A DNA stretch of 60,000 nt, taken from NCBI RefSeq assembly GCF_026151205.1, contig NC_087072.1, positions 7,490,084-7,550,083 of the forward strand, given 5' to 3'. The DNA comes from Bolinopsis microptera (lineage: Eukaryota; Ctenophora; Tentaculata; Lobata; Bolinopsidae). Of this stretch, positions 31,517 to 45,500 are shown one piece after another; position 1 is the stretch's first letter; the number at the start of each line of letters is the position of its first letter. The notes below the pieces were generated by a model that saw nothing but the letters and a program-made list of their open reading frames with translations, searched no databases and was not told the DNA's origin. Made by a program: the position numbers and the translations under genes.

Positions 31517-33001
31517 ATGATGTGCAGGGCTGATGTGTTGGAGGGACAGACTGTAACGGAGGAGTTCACTGTTGAAGAGGAGGAGGAGGAGGAGCCCTTA
31601 GCTGTATCTGAACATGTTCTGATCGGAGACGTGACTGTTAGCGAGGAGAGCAGTAACTCCAGTTACCAGTACTCTACCATGTTGGATACACCGCAGGGAG
31701 GGAGTATTATAGACACTTCTAGTAACTCTGAATATGAGACTATCTGTCTAGATGGTGTGGAGGTGGAGGAGGACCCACAAGGTCAGGGTGAACTCAATAC
31801 TCAACAGTTGGGATACTCAGTGGACAACTCCCCTGCTGCTGCGCACACTGAAGTATCCTTCCAGGAGCTACTGAACGAGGCTCACTACGCCATCTCCACT
31901 GGAACTATCCACAATGTAGTGGACAACTTACTGGACACCCACGTGAGGACGGGACCCTTACCCAGCCCTGTAGTTCCCACTGTTTACTGCTGCGAGATCT
32001 GCTCTAAAACCTTCACCCAGCTCTGGATCCTCAACAAGCACTACAACACCGCTCACGGCTTCTCTGCTGAGCAGTCTAAGGACTGTAAGAAGTGTGGGAA
32101 GTCTGTGGAGCCCCGGACGAAACACTTCTGCTTCAAGTGTCTTCATTGTGTCATGAAGTTCTCCTCCAAGTCCTCTCTCCGAGACCACGTGCTAGTTCGA
32201 CACACCCAGACCAGCAAGAAGTGTGATACTTGCAGTGAACAGTTCCCCTCCCAACAACTCCTGACACGACACATGATCGAGTGCAGGGTACGCAAGGGAC
32301 CTCAACAGGAAACCAAGTCTCCGTTACACTGCCCCAAATGTGACAAAGTCCTCCACTCCTTCCAGCACCTGAAGAAGCACGAACAAAACTTCAACTCCCT
32401 GTCCCACACGTGTCCAGTGTGTGAGGAGAGTTTCTGTATGCTGTACACCCTGTTCACGCACGTGTGGGGGGACCACCACAAGAACAACAGAGCTGCTGAG
32501 TACACCTGTCCTCTCTGCGAGGAGGTGTTCAAGAACTTCAGGGCTTATTCGTATCACATCTACGATGTTCACGAGGGACACACTGAGGATGAGATTTGGA
32601 AGGACGATGGCCGGTTCAGGGAGAGAAAATACATGTACTCTAGAGAGAGGTATCTAGCTAAGAAGAACGGGGCAGAGAAGGAACAGCTCAGTTGGGAGTT
32701 TGAGGGAGAGTTTAACCCCCGACCTGACGAAGATGTGGAGTTAGAGGACTTCGCTCGGAGCTCTAGCAGGATTGAGATGTTGAATGAGTCTGGTGCTCCT
32801 ACTATGCTGGGTAAGAGGAAAACTGTTAAACTTCTTTCATTGCCCGACAAGTCTAGGAAGAAGCGTACAGGAGCTGGGTCTAAAGCAAAGACTAGCAGAA
32901 AAGCTCCAACTGGTGTTCAAATTACTAAATCAAAACCTACGGCTAAGTCCACAAGTAAGACGAAGAAGTCAAAGGCTAAGAACGTAGCTTTGAATAAGTG
33001 A
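31517..33001 (+). CDS. C2H2 zinc-finger protein, six fingers, single exon
   Basis: 494 residues. The N-terminal 150 are acidic (runs of Glu) with no finger. From about residue 156 come C2H2-like units: CEICSKTFTQLWILNKHYN..H, CLHCVMKFSSKSSLRDHV..H, CDTCSEQFPSQQLLTRHM..C, CPKCDKVLHSFQHLKKHEQ, CPVCEESFCMLYTLFTHV..H and CPLCEEVFKNFRAYSYHI..H. Some are atypical: the third and fourth lack a standard final His, and an extra CKKCGKS..KHFC segment sits between fingers 1 and 2. The C-terminus is Lys/Ser/Thr-rich (SKKTK-type, histone-tail-like), probably a nuclear localisation region. A DNA-binding regulator is likely; no orthologue can be named. The ATG follows acceptor-like CCTCAG by two bases. Confidence 0.9.
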   Translation: MMCRADVLEGQTVTEEFTVEEEEEEEPLAVSEHVLIGDVTVSEESSNSSYQYSTMLDTPQGGSIIDTSSNSEYETICLDGVEVEEDPQGQGELNTQQLGYSVDNSPAAAHTEVSFQELLNEAHYAISTGTIHNVVDNLLDTHVRTGPLPSPVVPTVYCCEICSKTFTQLWILNKHYNTAHGFSAEQSKDCKKCGKSVEPRTKHFCFKCLHCVMKFSSKSSLRDHVLVRHTQTSKKCDTCSEQFPSQQLLTRHMIECRVRKGPQQETKSPLHCPKCDKVLHSFQHLKKHEQNFNSLSHTCPVCEESFCMLYTLFTHVWGDHHKNNRAAEYTCPLCEEVFKNFRAYSYHIYDVHEGHTEDEIWKDDGRFRERKYMYSRERYLAKKNGAEKEQLSWEFEGEFNPRPDEDVELEDFARSSSRIEMLNESGAPTMLGKRKTVKLLSLPDKSRKKRTGAGSKAKTSRKAPTGVQITKSKPTAKSTSKTKKSKAKNVALNK

Positions 33002-33520
33002 GGATGTCACTTGATAAATTATTAATCTTTTGTGTTGTATTTTTTTAGCTGTATTTACGTTTGGCTTGATGTGTATCGAGATTTTTTCATTGATCAAGAA
33101 TAACTTATTACTTTCAAAATTTTTAGACTTTTACCTCTGATTGACTTTTTACACGAAATGAACAACGAATGAAGGATTTGAATTGAGGTTTTTAAAATTT
33201 TAATCGATTGATTTGAAGGAGATTATGATGGCACAATATACCTATTTATTAAGTTATTAGCTGGCTCTATTTTTCGACATACAAAACTTCGTCATACTTT
33301 TGCTATGTAATTGATTTCTTATTTATCTATCACGTTCACCTTAATGAGTTTGACTTATTCTTCTCTATGTATAAGTTGCATTTAAACTTTATTGGACGAA
33401 TTGATGGACAAAGCTAATCTATTTGACAAAGCACAATAGTTGAAATTACAAGTAAATACAATTTATCAATGCACTATATTTAGTATACAACAGAAACTAA
33501 CCCCTACATTTTAAAGTAAC
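33002..33520. other. Intergenic between zinc-finger gene and PSMD4
   Basis: AT-rich, with no gene, RNA or clear repeat. It should contain the zinc-finger 3' UTR and any PSMD4 promoter. Confidence 0.45.
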
Positions 33521-33530
33521 TAGCAACAAG

Positions 33531-36500
33531 ATGGTCCTGGAGAGCACTGTGATATGTGTAGATAACAGTGAATACATGAGGAACGGAGACTTTGTCCCAA
33601 CCAGGCTACTTGCACAACAGGTTCGTGTTAACCACGTGTTCGTGTTAACCACGTGTTCGTGTTAACCACGTGTTCGTGTTAACCACGTGTTCGTGTTAAC
33701 CACGTGTTCGTGTTAACCACGTGTTCGTGTTAACCACGTGTTCGTGTTAACGCTTACTTCGGAATTTTATCTTTTTAAACTTGTCCTTATAAGTTATACT
33801 CAGTGCGATAAGACGACTTTAATTCCAGCAGAAAGGTTTAAACGTTCGTTTAAAAACCGAAATTGTTACAGGATGCCGTGAACATGCTGTGCACTTCAAA
33901 GACTCGAGCCAACCCAGAAAACACAGTAGCTCTTCTAACTCTGGGATCTCTCAAAGTTCTCTCCACCCTTACTAACGAAGTTGGCAAGGTTAGTCCCCTC
34001 TCAACTTCGTGTGAAGTGCTACCTTACATCGCGTGCTGAGCTCGTTTATACTCAATTGAAAGTTTGACTTGCAATTACTTATTAAGTTATTATACTTAGC
34101 TGCTGTGATCACATTCTCCTCTACTCTTTCAGTACTCCTTTCATTATACTCCTGTAGCTGTAATAACTGGTACATAACACACTGTTACAGGTTATGTCGT
34201 GTTTACATCAGATAGAACCACAGGGCGAGGTGAACTTCCTGACTGGTATTAAAATCGCTCAACTCGCCCTTAAACACAGGTAATTCTTATATATATATAT
34301 ATTATACTCCACAGTTTCTTGCTAACTTTAGGTAGTATTTTTGATTTAAGCTGATGAATTTCTGAATAATGAATATTGTCTTTCGCAAATAATTATTAAA
34401 ATAGTTAATTCATAGAAAACATTACAAAGTTTATCAGACATTAAAAAAAGTTTGCCGATATGAGTCCATCTTTCAATTATTAAACTTTGACCCACTTAAA
34501 AAACATTTAAAAATAAATTACAATCATAATCACTCTGGCATTTCCTTGATCCGTTACACTTTAACACTCTAGAAAGTAAGTACAAATAACTTTCTTAATC
34601 CTGTCTGCAACACCAGTCTCCCCAGAGCTCGGCTTGTATGTAGCAAAGAAGGTCCTGATCTGTAGGGGCTGCAGTGTAATCATGTTTCCCTCATCGTACA
34701 TAGTGTATTTACTCATATCATCCACCACGTTCTCTATAGGTCTGTCTCCAGCGAGCCCTTTCTCCTCAAACTCCACCAAGGTTTTCCCTTTGAAGACCCT
34801 TCCTAGATCCACTGTAATGGGCTCTCCTCCCTCCATTTTGGGTATGATGTTCTCCAGCCGCATTAGATACGTGAACACATCTCCTGAGTAGTCCACGTTG
34901 ATGATAGTGGCCACGTTGATGTACTCGTTCTCCACCGCGCTGTCGCTGTAACTCTGACTGGGCTGCTCTGGATTTTCGTCAATTCCAATTGCTACTGTCG
35001 GTTTGTAGAACATTTCCTGACCCAGAACCCTATTCTCCTTCATGGAATCAAACCGGGAATAGTACAGCCAGTGCCTCCCCTTGACAACCAGCTCATCGTC
35101 CAGTGCCTCGTCTACCCCACGGTTATCGTCCTCCAGGGTCCTGCGGTGCACCATCAGCTCCACCTGTCCCTCTGCTAGAGACGCTCCTCCCTGGGCTCTA
35201 TCTGTCAGAACAGTCAGCTGCATTCCTGTTTGCTCGTCTAACAGCACTGCTCTGGTGGTGACGGGGTAGTAGTTTCCAGACACCGGCTCCGTTACCTCAT
35301 CCTCCTGCAGCTTGTTCAGTCTCCTCTGGAGCATCTCCCGACCATTGCTATCCGTATAGAACTTCTGGTTTGTAGAAAGGCTGGTCTGGTACCTCAAGAT
35401 AACTTCCCGGCCATGGTCCGAGGGTAGTGGGCCCACCACCCACTCAACCTCAATGTAAGGCTTGTCTATTGAGACTCTGGTAACCAGGTTGATCCAGTCA
35501 CCGTAGATTTGCCATATCTCAGTAAACTGGTTGTTTGATATGTAGTTAGTCAGGACTGGTGTTCCTATCTCCTCTGCTTTGTTGTCTACTGGTCGGAATA
35601 TGTGGGCTCCTGAGGCTTGTTTGCTGAGACTGTCTCCAGTGTTTGAGCGGTATTCCAAGAATTTCGCGGACAACTTATCTGTCGAACCGGAAACTTTGTT
35701 AGTGACGCTTTTCAAGGACCCAGTTTGTCCATCAAACACCACAGTATAGAGCTGTGTCTGAACCGTGATATCAGCAGACACATCTCTAGGTTGGCTGCTG
35801 AGGAGCTGAGAGTGTCGTGGCTTAAGAGCGTGTTGGAGCCGATACGTGGAGTAACCCAAAGCTGGGAGGGTCGCCTTGAACACTCCCTCCACTGGTAGCG
35901 CCTCAGAGTTGACTCTGTTCAAAGCAGGATTCAGTTCTACAAAAGTTAACTGGACATGCTGATTGGTTGTCAGGTCAATGAGCTCGTATTTCTCACTGAG
36001 CAGTGGGATCCTGATATACTCAGTCCTATTAACTGATCTAGCGTTGTACACCACCACAGTCAAACTCTTGTTCCCAGCTCGACTAGTCACCTCACAATAA
36101 CTCTCATTAGCCAGCCTACACGACTCCAAACTACCAGAACCAACTCCTGACAGTTTCTCCAGCCCTCTGTTTATCACTCCCTCACAGAAGGTCTGACCCT
36201 CAGCTAACCTCCTAAAGTAATCATCTGCCACGTGCTTCTTACTTGTCCCGGTTATAGCGTCATGATGCTGAGCTACACTCATAGCTAACCAGAGTTTATC
36301 AGCATCGCAGTACGGACTACCCACTAGGACCTCCACCTGTCTGCACACTTGGAGGACATTGTTACAGTCCCTCACGTAACCTTTAAGAGATGGTCTAGAT
36401 GTGTAATACCCGCTCCAGTAGGAGTGCGATTCATCTGCGTAGGGGAAGAAGTCCTCTTTCCTCTGTGCCAGGGAGTCTCCAATAGCACCCTTCACTGCGT

Positions 36501-39500
36501 TCATGTACCGAGATGGTGTCGAGTACACCATTTCAAACCCATACTCTGTTGAGTTTAGGTTCACGTATTTCATCAGTGTGTCCAGGTTGGCGAAGTACTG
36601 GTGAGCGTTCTGGTAAGAGAAGTCACCTCCCATGGTCAGCATGATGTTCCCACTGCGATAATGGGCTGCCTGCTCCTTCAAGAATTCCAGGAATTTAGTG
36701 AGTCTCTCAGGGAGGTTATATTCCGGAGATTCAGGATCAGCTACGATAGGCGGATCAGTGCAGGTGCTGTCAAAGCAGAAGCCAGTTGGAGCGTTATATC
36801 CTTGGTAGAGCACACTGCTGAAGATGGTGTCCTCACCCGCAGTGCTGTGCCAGTTAAACTCCAACTCCTTATCCTGCTTCCTCTTCTCGTATTCTTGATA
36901 ATGCATCCTGGAGAAGAAGAGCCCCTTCAATCCTGACTGTGCACTGAGTGCTGCTTGTGCTGCGCTGTGTCCGTACGTGTCAATCTGCCAGGCTACAGTG
37001 GGCTCAGCTGCGCCCCCAAAGTTCTCCGTTAACCAGACCATTCCTGCACTGAACTGATCAACAGTAGCCATGTAGTGCACACTGGCCTCGTCGTTCATGC
37101 TGTACCCACCTCCCACAAACTCTAACTGCTTGTTCTTGATCAGCTTCCTGACCTTGTTGTGCCACACCTTGTCCCTGTGCTCCCACCACCGCTTAAAGTA
37201 GGCTATCTCCATGTAAATGAAGGTTTTGGACGGGTCAGCTGTCAGTTCGTCCACTACTGTGTCTATGATGAACTGGACCCCTCCTTGGTAGAGGCCGCTT
37301 CTCGTTCCGAAGTAGTACTGGTCTACTGTCTTCAGCTTGCCTACGTCATTGTGTGTGTGTGGTACCACGTGTACTTTTATTGTGTCAGGACTGCCGGGCC
37401 TGGGATGGGGGTATTGTTGTAGATGTAAAGATTAAAGTTATATTTTAAATACATTGTATCTTCGTGTAATTTAGAAAACCGACTCGCTGACCTATATCAA
37501 ATATGTTAATAGTATGCTATCTTGTCCGAGGCACACACCTCTTCGATAAAAAGATTTACAACTTACTTCTCATCGGAATTGTTGCAAGTCACTAATCCAC
37601 CAACCAAGCAATATATTAGCACCAAAATGCTTGATTTCATCTTTTAGGAATATTTTTAATAAGTGGAGACCGGAGAGTTGATTAAGAATATCGGTCATAA
37701 TATTATATAATAATGTGACACAATAGGCATAATGCCACGAAACTAAGTTAAAACGCTTACCATTCACGTTAAATCACAGTTAAAAGCCATTTAACTACAT
37801 TAGATAATAGCGGAAGACTCTCGAAATATTACTTGCAATTCACATGTGTTAGTAAACTTTAATGAAATTCGATATGTTATTGTTAATAAAACAACCTTGA
37901 AACGTAACAGATAATTCTAGATCGGCTAAAGAAATAGTTTCGTTGAGTTAGGTAATACCTTATTCTATCACCTAAAGATTATTGGTACAAACAACATGCT
38001 AACAGAGGGAAACACAATATTGCATTCTGAGCTGGACAAATGAACTGATAATATCGTGATAATAAAACTAAACTTGTTTCACGTGAGTTGCGAACTCTGC
38101 TCCTTCTTGCCACGTTCATTTTTCAGTACAGGCTCTAATACTCTAATACATGCCATTTTAAAACCGTTTCCAGTTTTTATAATTTAATCTTACCGGTTGT
38201 CATACGAGCTGTTTCAAAAGTAGATAAAGCTAAGAATAGGGTGCTAATATAATGTAGCAATGTGGAATTGTGAGAACTTTGTCCAATGAATGCAGGCAGA
38301 TAGGTTTAATTAACTTAATTAACTTACTATACCTGCCGTTTTATCGCCTTCTTCAGCTAGCACTGAGCACTGTTCCTTCTGAAACTGCACACCATATTAA
38401 CGGAACGATGCTTGCAAAATTTGCAAGAACGTCGCTTCTTCAGTCCTACCCTGAAGAAATTTGTCGTATGCTGTCTGCCCGCACAATTACATGATTAAAC
38501 TTGCTCCAAAGTACCGACCAAAATTGAATTTCAAAATTTTAGTTTTCAAAGACCTACTCAAATCTGATAATTAAACTGTTGTCTTGGTCACTAACTCTGT
38601 CTGCTTCAGTTAAAGTTTAAAATTATGCCTGCGGTGGATGGGGGTTAGAGTCAAGTTTATAAGTCATAACACTAGAGTACTTACTTGTACTTGAAAAGGT
38701 CTCCTCCTAGTCATTGGCGTGGCCTGCACCACACAGTGACTCCTTATTCCGATTTATGAGATCTCTCCAATGTACCCTGTTTGTTGCTTGTTGTTGTGCA
38801 GCTTATATTATAACACTAGAAATTACCTCGACCAATTGTCTCCCTAGGTCTATTTTGCTGGTTTCAAATAAGTATGCCGTTAGAAGATTAATTATTTACT
38901 TTTGAAACACGAGGTGTTTCAAAAGTAAATAAAGCTAAATATAGGGCGCTAATATTAATTAGCAATCTGGAATTGTGAGAACTTTGTCAAACCAAGGCTG
39001 GTAGATAGTTTCTCTCAAGTTGTTATGATCTTAGCAGGTAATCTAGGCGGATGGAGACAATTTTGTAGTCAAAATGGGGCTCTAAATTTATCGAAATGAT
39101 TTAATTTGAGAGCGACTAATAATCGCATGAAGGTGCCAGTTTGCTATTTTCGTTTCCTCTAGATCTGTAAAATACGTTCCGGGTTCCCCCTGCATCACTG
39201 CTCAAAGAAACTTGCTCCAAAGTGACCAAACTTGATTTCCAAATTATAGTCTACACAAACTCGATCAACTTCGATGATTTGACTAGGTTATGAACGGAAA
39301 GACGGTTTAATGGACTCAAATTGTCTAGTTCAGTTGATGTTATAATGCCTTATGCCGCGGCGGTTGAGGCAGCTTTCAGTTACAACAATTACCGGCTCAA
39401 GTTATTTTTTTATTCGCTCTAGATAAAATCGATAAACAATTATTTAATATTTATTATTAGGTGTTAAAACACCTGCATGACTTCATAAATATCAGATTAT

Positions 39501-42500
39501 TATTTTCCATCTCAATCACTTATCACCCCTGATCTCATCTTCAAACAAATGATTAAACCAATGCACTGCGCAAAAAATTAGGTTGACTGGTGAGTGGCGA
39601 GCTAGAAGCCGGAATTAATTCTGGGCAAGCCTCCATAAGTTCTGTCAGCGCTTAAAATAATGATATCCTGTCGTATTAATAATATCCTGTTTACCTTCGC
39701 GTATAGATCATGAATTTAGTTTTTGTCTAGATTATTATGATTTGTGTTATTTCTAGAATTACTTTATTTTGGCTCAACTGTAAATATCACATACGAGTAA
39801 CCTTTATGTTTATGAGTACTTGTCATCAAATATATAATCCCGTTCCAAATGACGAATGAATTTACAGCAGAATTTGTATTTGCCAGCATGAGACTACACT
39901 TTAGTAGACAACACTTAAGTAGGCAACAAATCTGAACAGCATGATGAATCATGACGTCGTGAAAGAGTCCGTAGTTGCATATCGATTATTGAATTAACTG
40001 GTTTTTATATGGAATTCAGCTGTGTTAATCTAACATCTGTGATCTGCTGATCTGAAAATCATGCATAAAATAATCGAATAAGAAAGCTCTTATCCACCCC
40101 AACCAGTGACCACACATAGTTTAGTGATTTTTAGTTTGGAATGTTCCGTTTATATTGTGTTTTTTATTCGAAATAGACCTCTCCTCCGAAGTAGAGATCG
40201 TTGGAATCCGTGTTCGTGACACAAATTATAATTGAAATATTTGATGAGGCTAACTTTAACTTTTCTATTCTTCGGAACGAAGCATTTTGACACCACACAC
40301 AAACCTGAATTTTGCACGATTTAATGAAGTTTTCAATGAAGTTACTGGCTCACGAATCACAACATTAATTGGTAGAACAATGGTACAGTCTATGAACGTC
40401 TAACTCTATTAGTTCAAAGCTGGCGTAAAATCGAGTAAGGATAGCACATAATTAAGAACCCTAGCAACTCGTAATTCGATCCATGGGCAAGTCTTATTCT
40501 TATTGTGTCGTTTATTTTTGGGGCTGATGCTCTAAATCCGACAAATGCCGCACTCTTTCAAATTTTCAGACACTCTGTAATTACATTATAGTTTTTCCCT
40601 AAAAACTGCCACGATTGCAGAGTTTTAACCGCTATAATATCTAATCCGTTTTTGCAATTTTAGCGTTTGGTAACTCTACACAAGAATGCGACTGTTGCCG
40701 ATTGTTTCAACTCTGCTGCTGATCTTAGCTGTGGTGAGAGGGTTTAACGAGGTCGAGAGAGAGGAGACGTCTAATGACTTTGACAGTATTGACCTGCCCG
40801 ACCTGCCCACAACTGGACCAGCGGACTTCACCTCGAGTACCACTCCAGAGGGTCCTGGAGAAATTGGAATATTCGACCCACTCCCGTACCCTGTGATCGA
40901 GTCCTACCCACAATCCCTACAATTGAACGTGGGAGATATGGCAGAGTTTGAGTGCAAAGCATCTGATCATGCTGATCATATGCCCAACTGGCCAAAACAC
41001 GAACTTTTTATCGAGATGTTCTACGAGGATGATCCTAAGAGGGACTTGACAGCTGTGGAGCACGACTGGTTTGAAGACGTCACTAAGAGCACCAAATCTC
41101 GACCGAGTCACCCTAAAGGACGTATTGACATCACTGAAGTTGCAGAGATATACTTGTCTAAGGATGCCGTGACGAAAGAAGACGAAGGATGGTACAGATG
41201 CCGAGCGTGTATTTACAAAGGAGATCCAGAGAATGAAGCGTGTGATAAGAACTATGCCAAATTTTACTTGAGAGTAAAAAACGAACCTGGATGGCAAGCA
41301 GATGAGGCTGAGTCTGCTACCACCTCGACACCTTACTATCAACAACCTGGTGCCATCACTTTCCGTGAATCACCCCGATCTTCTTGCCAGGTATTTGGTG
41401 ATCCTCACGTCATAACCTACGACGATATGGTCTACAATATGCCTTCCACCAGCTGTGACTATGTCCTGTCGCTAGATCAGGGTGCGGCATCTTTCTTTGT
41501 CTACGGTAGGATGCGTCCTTGTGGAAATCTTGTTGAAGGTAACTGTCTCGAGTCTGTCACCGTTTACGCTAAACGTGATGCCATTCAGCTACAACGAGGA
41601 TGGTTAGTGAACCACAGAGGACAAAAAGTAGAGACCATGAGAACGTCCGGGCCAATAGAAGTAGGAGTATTTGAGGTGGAGTTTACAGGAACAACACTGG
41701 AGGCAAGGGTGCTGCTGAGCGAGGACCAAAACGAGCAGGACTGGCTCAAGATTCGATGGGATGGTTTCATGACTCTTACCATAGAAGTACCTCAAAGCAC
41801 CAAGACTCAAGGCCTTTGCGGTAACAACAACCAGGATCCAATCGATGACTTTGATCTTTGGGGACAATTCAATGACAACTTGATCTTATTTGCAGAGAGC
41901 ATGAAAGTGGACAGAAATTGGCGATGTGGTGCTGGAAGCCCAGCTCCTTCTATGGACGAGGTTAGGGGCCTCTGTGGAGACAAGAAATACGGTAAAGCAG
42001 TAATTAGGTGCAACAAAATCTTCGCTATCCATTCCTTTGAAAATTGTGTCCATGATAAACGACCTTACGTTGATGCCTGTATCTACGACCAGTGCAAGGG
42101 AATCAACATACAAAATGATCTGTATGACTGGATGATAATCCCCAAAGTGGACCGAGTTCTTCCTCCCGGGTGCAACGCAGCAGAAGCTTACGCCATGAAG
42201 TGTTCCAGGAAGTCGTGGACTAAAGATGGAGAAATCATCGCTGAGATCGACATGTCAGAGTGGGAAGCTGATCTGAGAACGTCCAATAGTTGTCCGTCTA
42301 GAGCGGTTAAATTGGATAACATTCCCAAAATGGGGTGCCCGCAGAGTTGGATGCAATATTAAATCTGTTTGACCACCAGATTTACGAGACACTTGATGAT
42401 AAGATCTTCTTTTCCTCACAATCTGTTATAATTCAACATACTGCTATGTGAGGGAAATAAGTTAAACTATTTCTCTTTCGCTTCAATTTTAAAAAAATGA

Positions 42501-45500
42501 GACCATATCTTATATAGATCACTTTGATCAAGGAAAAAAACAAAACTTAAAATTCTGACAATTTCTGAACGTATTAACTACATTTTCAGGGTCTTCAATT
42601 TGTGTAAAATTAATGATGACTGACATTTTTAACTTCTGAAATTTTACGATAGAGAGTATTTTTGTTTAAAACACCTACAATCTAAATACATTTCCATCAT
42701 CAGTACATCAGTATAATGGAGACTGTAGAGGTTGTTATTTACCGGGATCTAGAGGACTAGTCAGGTACTACTGAGTTGGTTGGTTCAAAATGAAACCCGA
42801 TCAATTAGTTTGACTAAAGTCAGCAAAGGTTTTATTAGTATGTTGGCACTGAACTCAAATTCATGCGTATCTTACAAATCGGATAAATCAGACATATTTA
42901 CAATCGAAGCCACGGACGGCTATGGAGGTGAAAGTAGTGTCATGTGATTAGTGTTTCTCAAATGTGATTGGTTGGTGCTAAGGTAGTGTTAGGACTGTGA
43001 AAGGTGAGGGTTGTTACTTAAAAGGATTGTGTGAATGAATTTGTGGGGGAGGTGCTATGAATTGTTGACATTGCTTTGTGGAATTAGTTTGAGTTTAGCT
43101 GGAGCCGTCCGGGAATAAATCATGAAATATTAGTATTATAATAATCACTAAAGTTATATACTGTATAATAAATCGTAAAATCTAGAAATTATCAAAAAAA
43201 AACATAACGTCTTCTCGTATAACGTAAGAATATGCTCGCCTGTCTGTTATTTTCAATAAGTATTATTCTCTATCCTCCAAATTACGCATCACCTTTCATC
43301 TGTGGTTCAGACCTTTGCATTGTTCACTTTATGAAGAGTATCATAGTCATAGACAATGTCCATTTCATTATATAATAGACAATGTCTATTGCACTGAAAC
43401 CTGGTGAACGTTAGTACTTTTTTTTTTATGAAAATCTTTTCAAAATTTACATACAATATAACATGTGGCGCAAAATAAAAACAAAATATAACTGATTGCG
43501 ATCTCTAAAGGACAGATGTATGTAAATTTCAAAGGGAAACCAGAACGCAGTAAAATTGTAGTCGAAACCACACCGCACAAGCCTAGTCCCTGGTAAATGA
43601 AAATCAATCAAATAATATGTTGATAAAAAATCATATCCCATCAGTCCTTCTCGGAGCTTACGATCTTATTGTTCCTTATAACATGAACTCGCTGAGGCTC
43701 CAATTCCCGTTTCTGCTTAACTTCAAGAACTAACTTCCTGAAGGCAGCTCTCTGCTCGGCTGATCGGTCGGGGCTGATGTACACTGAGTCATACCCCTCC
43801 ACTTCTCTTAGTTTTCTCGCTTTGCTCAACACTTGCCGCACATGATCTGAGCCGCTGAGAGTGAACTTGATAGGTTTAACGGCTGGTCCTCCATCTGATA
43901 CAGTTCTCCCCATCCTACAGCAAGAAACGATTCGAGGTTTCTCATCTATGTTTTCTAGTACCTCAAGCACTCTCTTTTCCAGGATTTCTTCACTCTTTTC
44001 TGGTAGACCGTAGATGACCAGATTTTGACTACGATCCTCTTCCTCGGAGGCACGTTTCAGAGCAGCTTTCATTTTCTTAGGCGCTAGCGCCTTGCTGCAT
44101 GAATTCTTCACAACTGACGACCAGGCTTTGAGTTCGCTTTTCACTGTCGTCTGAACAGAGGTCAAATCTTCACTTTTCTTCTCAAGCAATTGTCCTTGCA
44201 GTTTAATCACAGTGTTCTGATCTGCAATCTTTTCGTCCTTCAGTTGGTCGATTTCATCTTGTAGTTTGGTGGCTGAAAACAACAGCGGTGAACAATAACT
44301 GTCGAGAATGTCGAGAATGTCGATAAAAGTTTCCATCCAATCACACAGCGTAGCCTTGGTGATCTGAGGCTTGTTGAGCGTTTCTTTACGTAACACATTG
44401 GATTTCTGAACACCTGCCGCTTGACGCATATCGTTGAGTAGCATAATCTGAGCACCCAAAATCTGTTCAGCATACATTGATCTGAATTTGAGTGTAGAGT
44501 AATTCAACGCTATTTCATTGTCAAGATTCTCCAAGTATTTGTTAACCATGATGTACAATGTACACGCAGGGCCAGTTTAATATACACGAGTATATTATCT
44601 GCTACACAGTGAGAGCTGTTTAAACCGACGCAAAAGCAATTAACTGATAAGACAAAAAAGATATATATAAATATATATCCGGGAAATACACAATGAGAAC
44701 ATTCAGAATATTTAGTCCTAAACTTGTTCTGCTTATCTAATAAAATTAATAAAATTGCACATCATTAAGGCTTCTAAATGCATGCTGTATTGCACATCAT
44801 TAAGGCTTCTAAGTACAATAGATTTTAAATACAAAAAATTAGAGTGCTACATAAAAGTAGTTCCATTGTACTTTAGTTTATGGGTGATTAACGCATGTAA
44901 TTTTACCATACATAATGACGTATTTATTTCTCCAGGCAGAGCAAGAACCATAAGACAAGGATTATAATATTTGTGGGGTCTCCAATCGACTCTGACGAGA
45001 AGGATTTACAGAGACTAGCAAAGAAGTTGAAGAAAGAGAAAGTAAATGTAGATATAGTGAACTTTGGTGAGACTGAGGACAATACCGAGAAGCTGACAAA
45101 CTTCGTCAGCACCCTGAACGGGAAAGAGGGAACAGGTGAGTTTATCAGTTTATTCTTGTTTAGGTTGGATTGTCAATGAAAATTGTTCTTAATACTTTAA
45201 TATTCGTGAAATATTGATTGTGGAGACGAAATTATATGTTATCACCCTGTCTCTGGGATTTGTAGGCTTGGTAGTACTTGTGTGGGGGGGTACCAATGGC
45301 ATAAATGGCATAATGGAGAATTGGCCAATAAAAATTTCCATTTATGCCATAAAACGTATGCCATTTATGCCATTTTTGATATAATACATTTTTAGTTTCT
45401 TTATTTGTCATATGAATCTTTAACGATCATTCCAAGCGTTATAAAGCATGAAACATGTCTCTTATTCAAGTACTAATAATAATTTGCGAATTTAAAGTCA

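Noticed and set aside
33621-33752. CRISPR-like array
   Set aside because: Units are directly abutting with no spacers, in an animal intron; it is a minisatellite.
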